Source: Stentor roeselii (lineage: Eukaryota > Ciliophora > Heterotrichea > Heterotrichida > Stentoridae). From it: a stretch of DNA of 46,008 bases. The notes beneath the pieces were generated by a model. It had not been told where the DNA came from, ran no database searches, and worked only from the letters and a program-made list of their open reading frames with translations. Where the stretch lies: positions 1 through 46,008 of the forward strand of contig RSEH01000328.1 in the NCBI GenBank assembly GCA_006503475.1, written 5' to 3'. Positions 32,823 through 41,147 of the stretch are shown here, in pieces. How positions within the stretch are numbered: the stretch's first letter is position 1; each line of letters begins with the position of its first letter. Both the position numbers and the translations under genes were made by a program.

Positions 32823-32829
32823 TTATAGT

Positions 32830-34020
32830 CTATTTAAAGCTCTGTAGTCCTGTGATTGCTTTTCCAAGTACCAAAGCGTGAATATCTGCAGTGCCTTCAT
32901 AAGTGTTGACAGTTTCTAAGTTGATCATATGTCTCATCACGTGATATTCATCAACAATGCCATTTGCTCCTAGCATGTCGCGCGCATCGCGCGCGATGGT
33001 CAAGGCTTTCAAACACGAGTTCCTTTTAATAAGCGAAATCATTTCAGGTACCAGTTTTTTCTCTTCCTTTAAACGACTGACTTCATAAACAGCAGAAAAG
33101 CCGAGTGCGAGCTCAGTTGCCATATCAGCGAGTTTCTTCTGAATAAGTTGATTCTGTGCAATAGGCTTATCAAATTGTTTCCTTTCCAAGGTATAATTCC
33201 TTGCAATCCTATAACAACTCTCAGCAGCTCCTAAAGTGCCCCAAGCAATTCCAAACCTGGCTTGATTAAGACAAGACATCGGTCCTTTCAAGCCTTTAAC
33301 TTCTAACTTGTTCCCTTCAGGGACTTCCACATTATCCATCATGATCATTCCAGTGACACTAGCACGTAGTGAAAGTTTTCCTTCGATTTTCGGAGCAGAA
33401 AGTCCAGGCATGCCTTTTTCTAAGACAAGTCCTTCGATTTCTTTATTTTCATTTTTCGCCCAGATGATGAAAACGTCTGCGATTGGAGAATGAGAAATCC
33501 AAGTCTTGGAGCCGTTGAGGATGTACTTCGCTCCAACTTTTTTGAAGTGAGTCTCCATTCCTGAAGGGTTCGAACCGTGGTTGGGCTCAGTAAGGCCGAA
33601 GCACCCGACTAGTTCCCCTGAAGTGAGACCTGGAATGAGACGGTCCTTCAAAGGCTTGGGGGCGAAGGACATGATTGGGTGGATGACGAGGCAGTTTTGG
33701 ACACTGTAAGCTGAACGATATGCACTGTCTACTCCTTCGATTTCTCTGCTGATTAAACCGTAAGCTACTTGACTGATGCCAGGAAGACCGTATTCTTTGT
33801 GGGTGCAACCTAAGAAGCCTTGTTGACCAAGTTCTTTCATTATTTGAGTGTCGACTGATTCTGTGTTGTAAGCTTTCACTATGCGAGGTAGTAAAGAAGA
33901 TTGGGCGTAGTCCCGAGCTGCTTTCCAGATCATGTTTTCTTCTTCTGTGAATCTTCTGGAAAGGTTTAGAGGGTCTTCCCAGTTGAAAGAATTGAATCTT
34001 TTAAGTGCTTTGAATGCCAT
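32830..34020 (-). CDS. GCDH: Glutaryl-CoA dehydrogenase, mitochondrial
   Basis: This is an intronless 396-residue acyl-CoA dehydrogenase. It oxidatively decarboxylates glutaryl-CoA to crotonyl-CoA with FAD in lysine and tryptophan breakdown, in mitochondria. The match to animal GCDH is high and continuous: the CFGLTEPNHGSNP flavin region, LNGSKTWISHSPIADVF, SLRASVTGMI, ARFGIAWG, QLIQKKLADM, ARDMLGANGI and NTYEGTADIHAL, where Glu375 is the catalytic base. The short basic N-terminus with an LSRRF element suits an import signal. No catalytic element is missing. The downstream FYVE gene on the same strand begins 7 bp after its stop, so the two genes must share or overlap transcript ends. TTATAA precedes the ATG. 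Confidence 0.95.
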   Translation of the reverse strand: MAFKALKRFNSFNWEDPLNLSRRFTEEENMIWKAARDYAQSSLLPRIVKAYNTESVDTQIMKELGQQGFLGCTHKEYGLPGISQVAYGLISREIEGVDSAYRSAYSVQNCLVIHPIMSFAPKPLKDRLIPGLTSGELVGCFGLTEPNHGSNPSGMETHFKKVGAKYILNGSKTWISHSPIADVFIIWAKNENKEIEGLVLEKGMPGLSAPKIEGKLSLRASVTGMIMMDNVEVPEGNKLEVKGLKGPMSCLNQARFGIAWGTLGAAESCYRIARNYTLERKQFDKPIAQNQLIQKKLADMATELALGFSAVYEVSRLKEEKKLVPEMISLIKRNSCLKALTIARDARDMLGANGIVDEYHVMRHMINLETVNTYEGTADIHALVLGKAITGLQSFK

Positions 34021-34048
34021 TTATAAAATTCTAGTGGTTGAATTTACA

Positions 34049-34777
34049 TTAATTATTAGATAAGTGGTAGTAGGAACTGCTTGTTATGTCGTCTTGTTTC
34101 ACTGGTCTGAAGTACTTGTGTTGCTTGTTGTAAACAACGACTGGCTTGTAGGACTTACGGCTGTTTAGGAGTTTTGACCAGTGGAGGTCTTGACTTCTGA
34201 CACTGGATGAAGCGATTTCGTGGTTTTTTACGTAATTTTTACGGATTAGTTTTGGGATTTGATAACCTGTTACTTCGATCATCTTTATATTTGTCTTGTC
34301 GCTTCGATAGATACTTGAACTGGTTGAGACTCGGAAGTCTGAGTAATTATCAAAGTGACTCAAGTCACTGTTTTCATTAGATTTACTTATTTTGTTTGTT
34401 GTTAAAGTACTTGAGTTATAAACTCGTAGTCTTTGAGAAGGCGACTGGTTCATTGAGTCGTTATGAATTTGGTTTATGAACTCGTTTGGAGACATGAATG
34501 TTATTGCGTTGTTTTTTATCAAATTACTCAAAGCTTCATTTGTTTGATCGTTAAAGGGGTCTACCTTTTGGATTGGCGAAGGATTGACCTGACGACGATG
34601 GATTTTTTTCAACTGGATTACTAGAGATGGCTCTGGTGTCGAGGAATGGCTACTCGGATTTTCTTTAAAGATCAACTTTTCTGTTATTTGAGATTGGTTA
34701 GATTTTTTTGTCAGAATTACTGGAAACTTTGATTTAACTCTATAAGATTTGTGCGAACTTGCCCGAGTGTTTTCCAT
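34049..34777 (-). CDS. Unrecognised Ser/Asn-rich basic protein
   Basis: I do not recognise this intronless 242-residue protein. It is rich in Ser, Asn, Lys and Gln, with no membrane segment, signal peptide or Cys cluster, and most of it is probably disordered. The C-terminal third (about 165-225) is more hydrophobic and aromatic, with several Tyr, and may hold a binding motif. It starts 56 bp from a divergent unknown gene and ends 28 bp before the GCDH start. ATATAA touches the ATG. That it is a real gene is supported by the 242-codon open frame, the typical start context and the snug fit between neighbours. Confidence 0.7.
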   Translation of the reverse strand: MENTRASSHKSYRVKSKFPVILTKKSNQSQITEKLIFKENPSSHSSTPEPSLVIQLKKIHRRQVNPSPIQKVDPFNDQTNEALSNLIKNNAITFMSPNEFINQIHNDSMNQSPSQRLRVYNSSTLTTNKISKSNENSDLSHFDNYSDFRVSTSSSIYRSDKTNIKMIEVTGYQIPKLIRKNYVKNHEIASSSVRSQDLHWSKLLNSRKSYKPVVVYNKQHKYFRPVKQDDITSSSYYHLSNN

Positions 34778-34833
34778 TTATATTTCATATGAGCATTCTC
34801 ATACCTCTAAAAAGGGACTATAAATAGGATTTC

Positions 34834-35910
34834 ATGAATAATTCCTTGAAAGACCCAAAGCTGCCATGCAAAGTAAAACCCATTCAGAGACTAAGAATCG
34901 CTACCAAAGAAGACCCAATAAAAAAGTCCCAAGTTTCCTTATCCGACTTCGAAAAGCTCTCAACCCTCGACAAAACTCTTGAAAATTTGCTGAAAACCCA
35001 AGACCCATTCACTCTAAACACAAGTTTCACCTTCATTTCCAAAGACTCAACAGAACAAGTCCACAACTTCAAATCACCAGACCTCCAAAGTCTTCTGCAA
35101 GAGTTTGTAATTGACCCGCAAAAGTACAGGAAAAGTAATTTTTACTTAGAATTTCACGAAACAAAGCAAAAATTCGACCTGCTCTGCAACAAAGAAGATC
35201 CTCTTTCCAACGAGATCTTCATTCAAAGACTTCAACTTTACAACTCTTCAATTCCGATTCCAGACTCAACAACCCGAATGGTCACTTTTTTAAAAACTCT
35301 TCCAAAGGCTCAGTCATCATCAAATCGACAAGAAATTTTAAAGAAAAGCAGAAAACTCTCTGAAGAGGACTCAAGACCTGCAGTTTTTACTTCAAGTCTA
35401 AAGAAAACGATTTCAAGAGTATTGGTTGAAGACTCTGCTGTTGATGAAAGTTTGACTTCAGAAGATAAATTAAAAGTGGTTAAAGTTCTTGCTAAGGCCA
35501 ATGGAAACTGGGAAAAAGCAATGAAAAAAGTAGCGAATCCAAATGTTTCCCTTCTCGCTCTTCAGCAGTTTTGGAGGGTGTTTAAATTTGTGATGAATGA
35601 AGAAGTTAAGAGTTTCAGTCAGAAGTTCAAAGAATTTAATTCTTTTCGTTGGATTGAACTTGCTAAAAAAAAGTTAAGAATGAAAAAAGAAAAGAAACAA
35701 AAGTCTTTAGTGAACAGGATCAGACCAAAAGAAGAACGATTAGATGTTTTGAGTTTCATGGCAAATGTTGAAAACGAGGAAAATAGTGGAATTTTCAGTG
35801 AAAAGTTTTTAACTGTTACTGGAACTAGTGCATTTCGAGAGTTTGCAAGAAGTGAGGATAAGTTAAGAGAATGTTCTGTGAATTACTTCGGCGTCAGGTG
35901 CGAGTGTTAA
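34834..35910 (+). CDS. Unrecognised Lys-rich helical protein
   Basis: I do not recognise this intronless 358-residue protein. It is rich in Lys, Ser and Leu. Residues about 210-250 (S-E-D-K-L-K-V-V-K-V-L, then G-N-W-E-K-A) recall the first helices of a SANT/Myb-like fold but lack the full tryptophan pattern. A dense basic stretch follows at about 275-305 (R-M-K-K-E-K-K-Q-K). The end contains Cys-x-Cys. Nuclear location is plausible from the basic stretch, but that is inference. It is divergent from the unknown gene at 34049-34777 (56 bp) and 59 bp upstream of the transporter gene. Confidence 0.7.
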   Translation: MNNSLKDPKLPCKVKPIQRLRIATKEDPIKKSQVSLSDFEKLSTLDKTLENLLKTQDPFTLNTSFTFISKDSTEQVHNFKSPDLQSLLQEFVIDPQKYRKSNFYLEFHETKQKFDLLCNKEDPLSNEIFIQRLQLYNSSIPIPDSTTRMVTFLKTLPKAQSSSNRQEILKKSRKLSEEDSRPAVFTSSLKKTISRVLVEDSAVDESLTSEDKLKVVKVLAKANGNWEKAMKKVANPNVSLLALQQFWRVFKFVMNEEVKSFSQKFKEFNSFRWIELAKKKLRMKKEKKQKSLVNRIRPKEERLDVLSFMANVENEENSGIFSEKFLTVTGTSAFREFARSEDKLRECSVNYFGVRCEC

Positions 35911-35969
35911 GGTATGGTAAGTGTTGATTTTGAAAGGTGATTAATCTAAATCGATTCAATCTAATTAAT

Positions 35970-36986
35970 ATGGAAAGCCAGTCAGACTACTCGAGGATCG
36001 ACAAGTCAACTCACATTCACTGGAGCCTTTCAACAGGTTTATCTCTGATATTCTACTGTTCAGGAGCTTATCTACTCAAAGAAGACCCGAGTCCTGTCCT
36101 AACAAAAAGACTCCTTCTTTCTTTAGGGTACCTAATCTGCATGGTGATATTGTCCTTGATGCACCTGCTGACCTTAAGACATCAAAGCGGCGTTTGCCCT
36201 TCTTGTTGGCCTGAAAGCGTTTTTCTTAGCAATAAAGGGTTAATACCAGGCTTTTCTCTTGGAGTACTTGGGGGAGTCTTTTTGTTTCTGGCAGAGATTT
36301 CTTATATGTGGTCTTGGAGTTTAGATAGAAATGACGCAGGGATCATCTTTTTGATATTGATGGCAGCTGTGCCTATTTGCTCGTTTTTTTCACATGTTGT
36401 GTATAAAGAACGGTTTAGAATGATGCAGGTTCTGGGAATTCTTGTTGCCTTGACTGGAGTTATTCTTGTTGGGGTTGTTGATGTTGATAGTCATACTAGT
36501 GCTGGCCTTGACCCGTATTACCTTGGATTGTCGAGTATGTTATTTTTTTCATTTAGGAATTTGACTGCCAAGGCCTTGGAAAATAAACAAGTTGATGTTT
36601 ACACGAGTGGGATGCTCAATAGTTTCGGAGAAGTTCTCTCAGGACTATTCCTCTCAGCTTACCTCTTTATTTCAGGAGAGTTTCATCTAATATCCATTAA
36701 AACCCTATCAATTTTGCTCACCTTCTCAACCCTCGTCGCAATCGGCCAGTTCTTCTTCAACCAGGCGATGATGACAGGAAACATTGGAGTAGTTGTGACT
36801 TTATTCAACTTAAACGGTTTCGGTTTCCTCCTGCTAGACTACCTTCTAAACAGTTACCTTCCTGAGCTATACACAATGCTTCTCTGCGGAGTGATTCTGG
36901 GAGGAATCCTATTAATGGTCCTTGGCGATAAACTCCTAGACAAGTACTCATCTCGAAACCGGAACTCAATAATCGAGGTATTTTAA
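35970..36986 (+). CDS. EamA/DMT-family transporter (ten TM)
   Basis: This is an intronless 338-residue membrane protein with about ten hydrophobic helices arranged as two five-helix halves, the layout of the drug/metabolite transporter superfamily (EamA and nucleotide-sugar/SLC35 relatives). Typical elements are the short loop V-Y-K-E-R-F followed by a helix with G-I-L-V-A-L-T-G-V in the first half, and the matching G-V-I-L-G-G-I-L-L end of the second half. The substrate cannot be inferred. I used the ATG at 35970; the frame continues upstream only to a GTG. It ends one base before the stop of the convergent gene on the minus strand. Confidence 0.82.
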   Translation: MESQSDYSRIDKSTHIHWSLSTGLSLIFYCSGAYLLKEDPSPVLTKRLLLSLGYLICMVILSLMHLLTLRHQSGVCPSCWPESVFLSNKGLIPGFSLGVLGGVFLFLAEISYMWSWSLDRNDAGIIFLILMAAVPICSFFSHVVYKERFRMMQVLGILVALTGVILVGVVDVDSHTSAGLDPYYLGLSSMLFFSFRNLTAKALENKQVDVYTSGMLNSFGEVLSGLFLSAYLFISGEFHLISIKTLSILLTFSTLVAIGQFFFNQAMMTGNIGVVVTLFNLNGFGFLLLDYLLNSYLPELYTMLLCGVILGGILLMVLGDKLLDKYSSRNRNSIIEVF

Positions 36987-36987
36987 A

Positions 36988-37563
36988 TTAATTACTCCTA
37001 GCAACATCTCTCACAATAAAATCGCCCTGAAATCCAAGAAACTCTCGAATTTCCTTCACTTTTTCTAAAGCTCTCGACCTACTCTTCGTTTCCAGTATGC
37101 GAAGTGCAGGACAATTCCTGAAAACAACGAGAACTTTAAAGTGAATCGAATTTTCATAGTCATTTTTCATTCCTTCTCGTTGTAAGGCGATGTCAGTCAC
37201 GTCAGCCAAGTCACTTCTGAACCTTTTCCATTTATAACAAAGAATCCACTTGGTCTCTTGGAAGACTCCTGAGGACTTGTTGAAGTTTACTACTTCGACC
37301 TTGCCGAATAAAAAAAGGACAAGTCCGAAGAGGTAAAGAAGGACAATTACGAAAAACTGCCACCAGAGGCGGTCGTTGTAAGTGTTGAAGATCTGAGCAC
37401 CCATTAGGTTGGCAAGGAGAAAAGAAGCGCAGAAGAGGGAAACTATTGAAAGTCCCCAGAGACTCCAGGGAAGACGCGTCATGCGAAGGGTGGAGTTGTC
37501 GTTGTCAGAGATTTGGATGTGGTCTAAGTCGATTTCGTCGATTTCTTGAGAATTTTTTTTCAT
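36988..37563 (-). CDS. Two-TM protein resembling cytochrome b-245 chaperone 1 (CYBC1/EROS)
   Basis: This is an intronless 191-residue protein: an acidic N-terminus, TM1 (about 33-54), TM2 (about 67-88), then a beta-rich cytosolic domain with N-F-N-K-S-S-G-V, L-A-D-V-T-D-I and a final helix E-K-V-K-E-I-R-E-F-L. This order (W-S-L-x-G near TM1, F-D-K-x-T-G, a D-V-x-D-V strand, a closing helix) is that of EROS, which stabilises NADPH-oxidase flavocytochrome b in animals; homologs occur widely in eukaryotes. The match is partial and by eye. Its ATG is only 12 bp from the divergent PX-domain gene, and its stop lies one base from the transporter stop. Confidence 0.6.
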   Translation of the reverse strand: MKKNSQEIDEIDLDHIQISDNDNSTLRMTRLPWSLWGLSIVSLFCASFLLANLMGAQIFNTYNDRLWWQFFVIVLLYLFGLVLFLFGKVEVVNFNKSSGVFQETKWILCYKWKRFRSDLADVTDIALQREGMKNDYENSIHFKVLVVFRNCPALRILETKSRSRALEKVKEIREFLGFQGDFIVRDVARSN

Positions 37564-37575
37564 TATAAAGTTATT

Positions 37576-39441
37576 ATGCTGACTTATTTTTATGTCTACC
37601 TGGTACTTGCTATTGTTCCTTTGTGGTTCCTCACGTATTCAGCGGTTAGGGTTGCAAGACATTGGAATGATGGTAAAGACAAATTTATTCTTCTCAATAA
37701 ACATGTTTATTTCAAGTGGCTTTTAAGCTTTCTTATGATCTTGCTTACTGCCATGCATATTGTGGATCTTGCTGTTTTTACTAGGTTTTTGATACTTGAT
37801 ACTTTGAGCAGGTCTTTGTTTTTTTCTTTGCTTTTGGTTTCTTGGGTTGTTAGCTTCTCGATGGGAATCTTTGAGAATAATAAAAGACTGATGATGAGGT
37901 GGTCAGGACACCGTAGTTTCTGGCCAGCTAACATGATAGTGCACATAATTCTCATGATAGGCGACGGTATCTATTTTTTCAATGCAGTTTTTTCCCTACA
38001 ATGGTTACTTTTTCTAGAAACAGTCTACCTCTTCGAGATCCTAATCTGCATAATCCTCACAATATACGCAATCCGAAGACCAAACGAATTTCTAATCGTA
38101 AACGACATGCACTTCACCTTCCTCAGAAGAAGTACCCGAAAGACAATAATGGGTTCATCAAATCTTGAATCAGCAGAACTTCCTAAAGTTTCAATAAAAT
38201 CCTACAAAATAAAACAAGAAGAAGGTAAATCAACAATTTACTTTAACTTAACCTCAGTGATAAAATCAAATACTTTCACCTCAAAAAGAACACTTCAAGA
38301 ATTCGACACTTTAAACAAGCACCTAATCGATTCCTTTCCCCAAAGCGCTTATCCCAACTTAAAAATTCCATCTTTAACCCTGTTGCCATCTCAAGGCCTC
38401 GAAGAAAAAGTCTCAATTTTAAATGAATATTTATCAGGTTTTTCTTTACCTGAGTTTTTTTCACAGTTTTCGCTGGACTTTTTAGGAATTTCTGGATCAA
38501 GTCGTGCGATTTTATTGAGACAATACGAAGAAATCATGAAAAATGAAGAAAAAGTAGAAAGGTCTGAATTTCGGTCGAATTCTGTGATTGAAAAATACTA
38601 TAACCCGACGAGTTCATCGACAGATGATACACAAGATGATGATTTCGACCATCATTACAGCAACTTTATTGACATCAAGCTTCCCAGATGGTTGGAAGTC
38701 TCAGACCACATCGAATTTGAAATCATTTGGACTTCAAATTCTTCCCTTTCAGGAACCTGCACTAAAAGGTACAAAGACATCCTCGAGTTTCACAATTCTC
38801 TCTGCAAACAAGTCGCTCCTGCAAAATTACCACAATTTCCCAGTAAAAACTACTTGAAAAAATTAAGCATTGTAGATGAAAAAGCTTTAAATCTTAGAAA
38901 AGCGAAACTAGAGGCTTACTTGAATCATGTTTTTAATGATGTCGCGTTTTTAACTGCTGAGTCGTTGAATTTTCTTGAATTTCCTTTGAGCCTTGATAAG
39001 ATTTGGCTGTTTTGCTTGAATCATGCGGAGGTCAGGACACTTGGAAGGTTTATCGTCTCTCCTGTGATTGATGATCATGGACATCACCTGGTGTACGACA
39101 TTAGACTGGCGAAGTATCAAGATAAAAGCAAGAAAAACGAATGGAGCATCAGTCGCCGATATCGACAATTCGACAACATGCATGATTTTTTAGTGAAAAG
39201 GGCGCAAAGTCCGGTACTTCTCAGGTTTAATGAGGCTTTTTCAGTGAAAGATGCTAGTTTTCCTTGTTTGCCAGGAAAAAGTATGTCGCCTATTTTGTCT
39301 TTAACGGAAATCAACTCACGGAGAGTTGGACTTGAAAGGTATTTAGAAGAACTTATGAGTCTTCCTGGATTGATGAATGCTTATATGTTCAGACAGTTTA
39401 TTCAGGACCCGGGAACTGGTGAAACATTAAAAATAAATTAA
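37576..39441 (+). CDS. Five-TM protein with three PX domains
   Basis: This is an intronless 621-residue protein. Residues 1-190 form five TM helices, similar in layout to the TMD0 bundle of ABCC transporters. Three PX-type phosphoinositide-binding domains follow: about 200-310, 362-456 and 486-608. The third is the most typical, with S-R-R-Y-R-Q-F and a proline-rich P-C-L-P-G-K loop; the first two are more diverged, and an acidic/Ser-rich linker separates PX1 from PX2. The combination suggests a membrane-embedded organelle tether or sorting factor. I started at the ATG at 37576, where the first TM helix begins at once. Confidence 0.78.
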   Translation: MLTYFYVYLVLAIVPLWFLTYSAVRVARHWNDGKDKFILLNKHVYFKWLLSFLMILLTAMHIVDLAVFTRFLILDTLSRSLFFSLLLVSWVVSFSMGIFENNKRLMMRWSGHRSFWPANMIVHIILMIGDGIYFFNAVFSLQWLLFLETVYLFEILICIILTIYAIRRPNEFLIVNDMHFTFLRRSTRKTIMGSSNLESAELPKVSIKSYKIKQEEGKSTIYFNLTSVIKSNTFTSKRTLQEFDTLNKHLIDSFPQSAYPNLKIPSLTLLPSQGLEEKVSILNEYLSGFSLPEFFSQFSLDFLGISGSSRAILLRQYEEIMKNEEKVERSEFRSNSVIEKYYNPTSSSTDDTQDDDFDHHYSNFIDIKLPRWLEVSDHIEFEIIWTSNSSLSGTCTKRYKDILEFHNSLCKQVAPAKLPQFPSKNYLKKLSIVDEKALNLRKAKLEAYLNHVFNDVAFLTAESLNFLEFPLSLDKIWLFCLNHAEVRTLGRFIVSPVIDDHGHHLVYDIRLAKYQDKSKKNEWSISRRYRQFDNMHDFLVKRAQSPVLLRFNEAFSVKDASFPCLPGKSMSPILSLTEINSRRVGLERYLEELMSLPGLMNAYMFRQFIQDPGTGETLKIN

Positions 39442-39471
39442 TAATTGAATATTTTTAGAAGAGTTATAAAA

Positions 39472-40092
39472 ATGTCTTCTGATTATCGTATGCTTCTTGA
39501 AGAAAACAGTAGAAACTACAAGATGTTTAAAAAAGATGTAAAAAATAAATAGCAGAATGTTTGTCAGTTCTTTTTGAAGACTTCTTCTTGCCAGTTCGGC
39601 CCTCTGTGCTATAAAAAACATCAAAGTCCTAAAATGAGCGCAACTCTTGTTGTCCAGAACATGTTCAAAGACCTTCAACAAGGCCTCGGCAGTCACTTTT
39701 TATTCAGACCACAACCCGACGACGAAGACCTTCAAAAAACATTTCAAAAAAAGTCCGTCCTGAAGTTCATCAAGTTTTTTCATGACATTCTGCCAGAATT
39801 CGAGAAATTCGGTCGAATAAAACAAATCCTGACGTGCAACAACCCTTCTTCTCATTTAAAAGGAAATGTTTACATTTTTTACTGTCGGGTGGCTGATGCT
39901 GTTCAGTGTTTTCATGAAATGAATGGAAGGTTTTACGGAGGTTTTCCTCTAAGGATTCAATTTTCTTATTTGGTATCAGGAAATGAAGCTTTGTGCAGTT
40001 TAGCCAACAGTTGTCCTGTTTTGGACAGATGCAACTTTTTACATGTTTTTAAAAACCCGAGAAAAAGGAGTCGTAGTCCCAAGGTTAAATGA
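39472..40092 (+). CDS. U2AF1: Splicing factor U2AF small subunit (U2AF35)
   Basis: Exons 39472-39537 and 39553-40092 give 201 residues. Order: first CCCH finger C26-x8-C35-x5-C41-x3-H45; an atypical RRM (about 60-160) with the U2AF35-type G-N-V-Y-I-F-Y and a closing G-F-P-L-R-I-Q-F-S; second CCCH finger C170-x5-C176-x5-C182-x3-H186; short basic/RS-like tail (RKRSRSP). U2AF35 recognises the 3' AG of introns in the spliceosome. The second finger is two residues shorter between its first cysteines than in animals (C-x7-C), and the RS tail is minimal. The first finger exists only after splicing the gene's own 15-nt intron. The stop is TGA, immediately followed by TAA. Confidence 0.9.
39538..39552 (+). 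other. 15-nt intron of the U2AF35 gene
   Basis: GTAAAAAATAAATAG, phase 0, stop if retained. It lies four codons before the first zinc-finger cysteine. Confidence 0.92.
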
Positions 40093-40156
40093 TAATCGGA
40101 TTTATATTCAAGTTTTAGGTTTGTGCACTTAATTCATATTTGAGTTTATATTTATA

Positions 40157-40179
40157 CCTGATATTTTACTGATATCAGG
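40157..40179. other. Perfect 8-bp inverted repeat between convergent genes
   Basis: CCTGATAT and ATATCAGG flank a 7-base loop between the 3' ends of the U2AF35 and histidine-phosphatase genes. It could form a hairpin in either transcript; a role in 3'-end formation is only a guess. Confidence 0.4.
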
Positions 40180-40315
40180 GTAATTTGTACTTGAAGACAG
40201 ATTTATATGAATATTCAGTAATGGTCGTCTTGCTCTTTAGTTAAACGATGCTTGGGATTAGGATTTTATATTGATTTTGAATAGATTTTTACGAGTGGAT
40301 AATCATCACGATTAA

Positions 40316-40981
40316 CTATCTTAGGATTGGTTTTCGTAATGTTTCAGGAAGGTGCTCAAAACAACCTTCTCTGATCACCCTGAAATCCCCTCCATCAAGT
40401 TGAGCAGCGGTGATGATGGTGTGTTGAGAAAGTAGTTCGTCCTTGCCTCCCACATTTTTAGTAATCCACTTGACAGGCAAGAAGTGTGTACAAATGACGA
40501 CGAAATCTTCCTGCCTAGTCAAGATGTACTCTTTCATCATCAAGTCCATTCTCTCATGAAGCTCTTCAAGGCTTTCAGGATTATTCGGCCTAACTTTGTG
40601 ATCATTTTCAACAATTTCAACTCCTTCCAAAGTATGAGAAAACATTTCTGGTCTTACCCGAATATGCAAGTTTTCAAAGGGATTGATTGGAAAATGATGT
40701 TGACAGTAACACTCCCCGAAGCCTTCTTCAACAAAAATCGGAATTTTCAACTTTCGAGCAAGTTTCACTGAAGTTTGTAGACAGCGGATCAGAGGAGAGG
40801 ACACAAGATGCACTGTCGAGCCTTCTGGAATCATTGAAAAAATGCTACTTGCAGCGAATTCAGCCTGCTCATGACCGACTTCTGTTAAAGGCGCATCACT
40901 GACACATTGGAAGTCAACTTGTCGATGCAAAGGAGCCTCGTCACTTCTTTCTCCATGTCGGTAAACAATAAGAAACTTCAT
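40316..40981 (-). CDS. Histidine phosphatase (phosphoglycerate-mutase-like family)
   Basis: This is an intronless 221-residue protein with the histidine-phosphatase core. The RHG motif Y-R-H-G-E-R (7-12) carries the phospho-accepting His9; then D-A-P-L-T-E-V-G, the arginine in V-S-S-P-L-I-R-C, and the second catalytic His in V-V-I-C-T-H-F. The R-H-G-E-R sequence and D-x-P-L-T motif resemble the UBASH3/STS and TIGAR-like side of the family more than glycolytic mutase, which usually has a longer insert. The substrate is unknown. I chose the ATG at 40981 because the fold begins right there; further upstream the frame has only TTG. Confidence 0.87.
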   Translation of the reverse strand: MKFLIVYRHGERSDEAPLHRQVDFQCVSDAPLTEVGHEQAEFAASSIFSMIPEGSTVHLVSSPLIRCLQTSVKLARKLKIPIFVEEGFGECYCQHHFPINPFENLHIRVRPEMFSHTLEGVEIVENDHKVRPNNPESLEELHERMDLMMKEYILTRQEDFVVICTHFLPVKWITKNVGGKDELLSQHTIITAAQLDGGDFRVIREGCFEHLPETLRKPILR

Positions 40982-41147
40982 TGAACTATAAAAAGATGAA
41001 TATTTCAAATTTTTCAATCTAAAAAAATCATATCAACAGAAACTTTAACCTTGTTGAAATAAATTTTAACAATAAAAAAATCTCTAAAACTACTTTTTTA
41101 AGACTTTTTCTTCATCCACATAAACCTTCTAGTAGTAAAAAATATTA

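Noticed and set aside
32822-32830. Fusion of GCDH and the FYVE protein by splicing
   Set aside because: No GTA...YAG pair of 14-16 nt spans the GCDH stop, and both proteins have natural ends.
40090-40092. Reading TGA as tryptophan, as in some heterotrichs
   Set aside because: No in-frame TGA is seen in about 10,000 codons and conserved Trp positions use TGG, so the standard code fits.
40982-41017. N-terminal extension of the histidine phosphatase
   Set aside because: The frame extends 12 codons upstream but begins with TTG, and the catalytic fold starts directly at the ATG at 40981.
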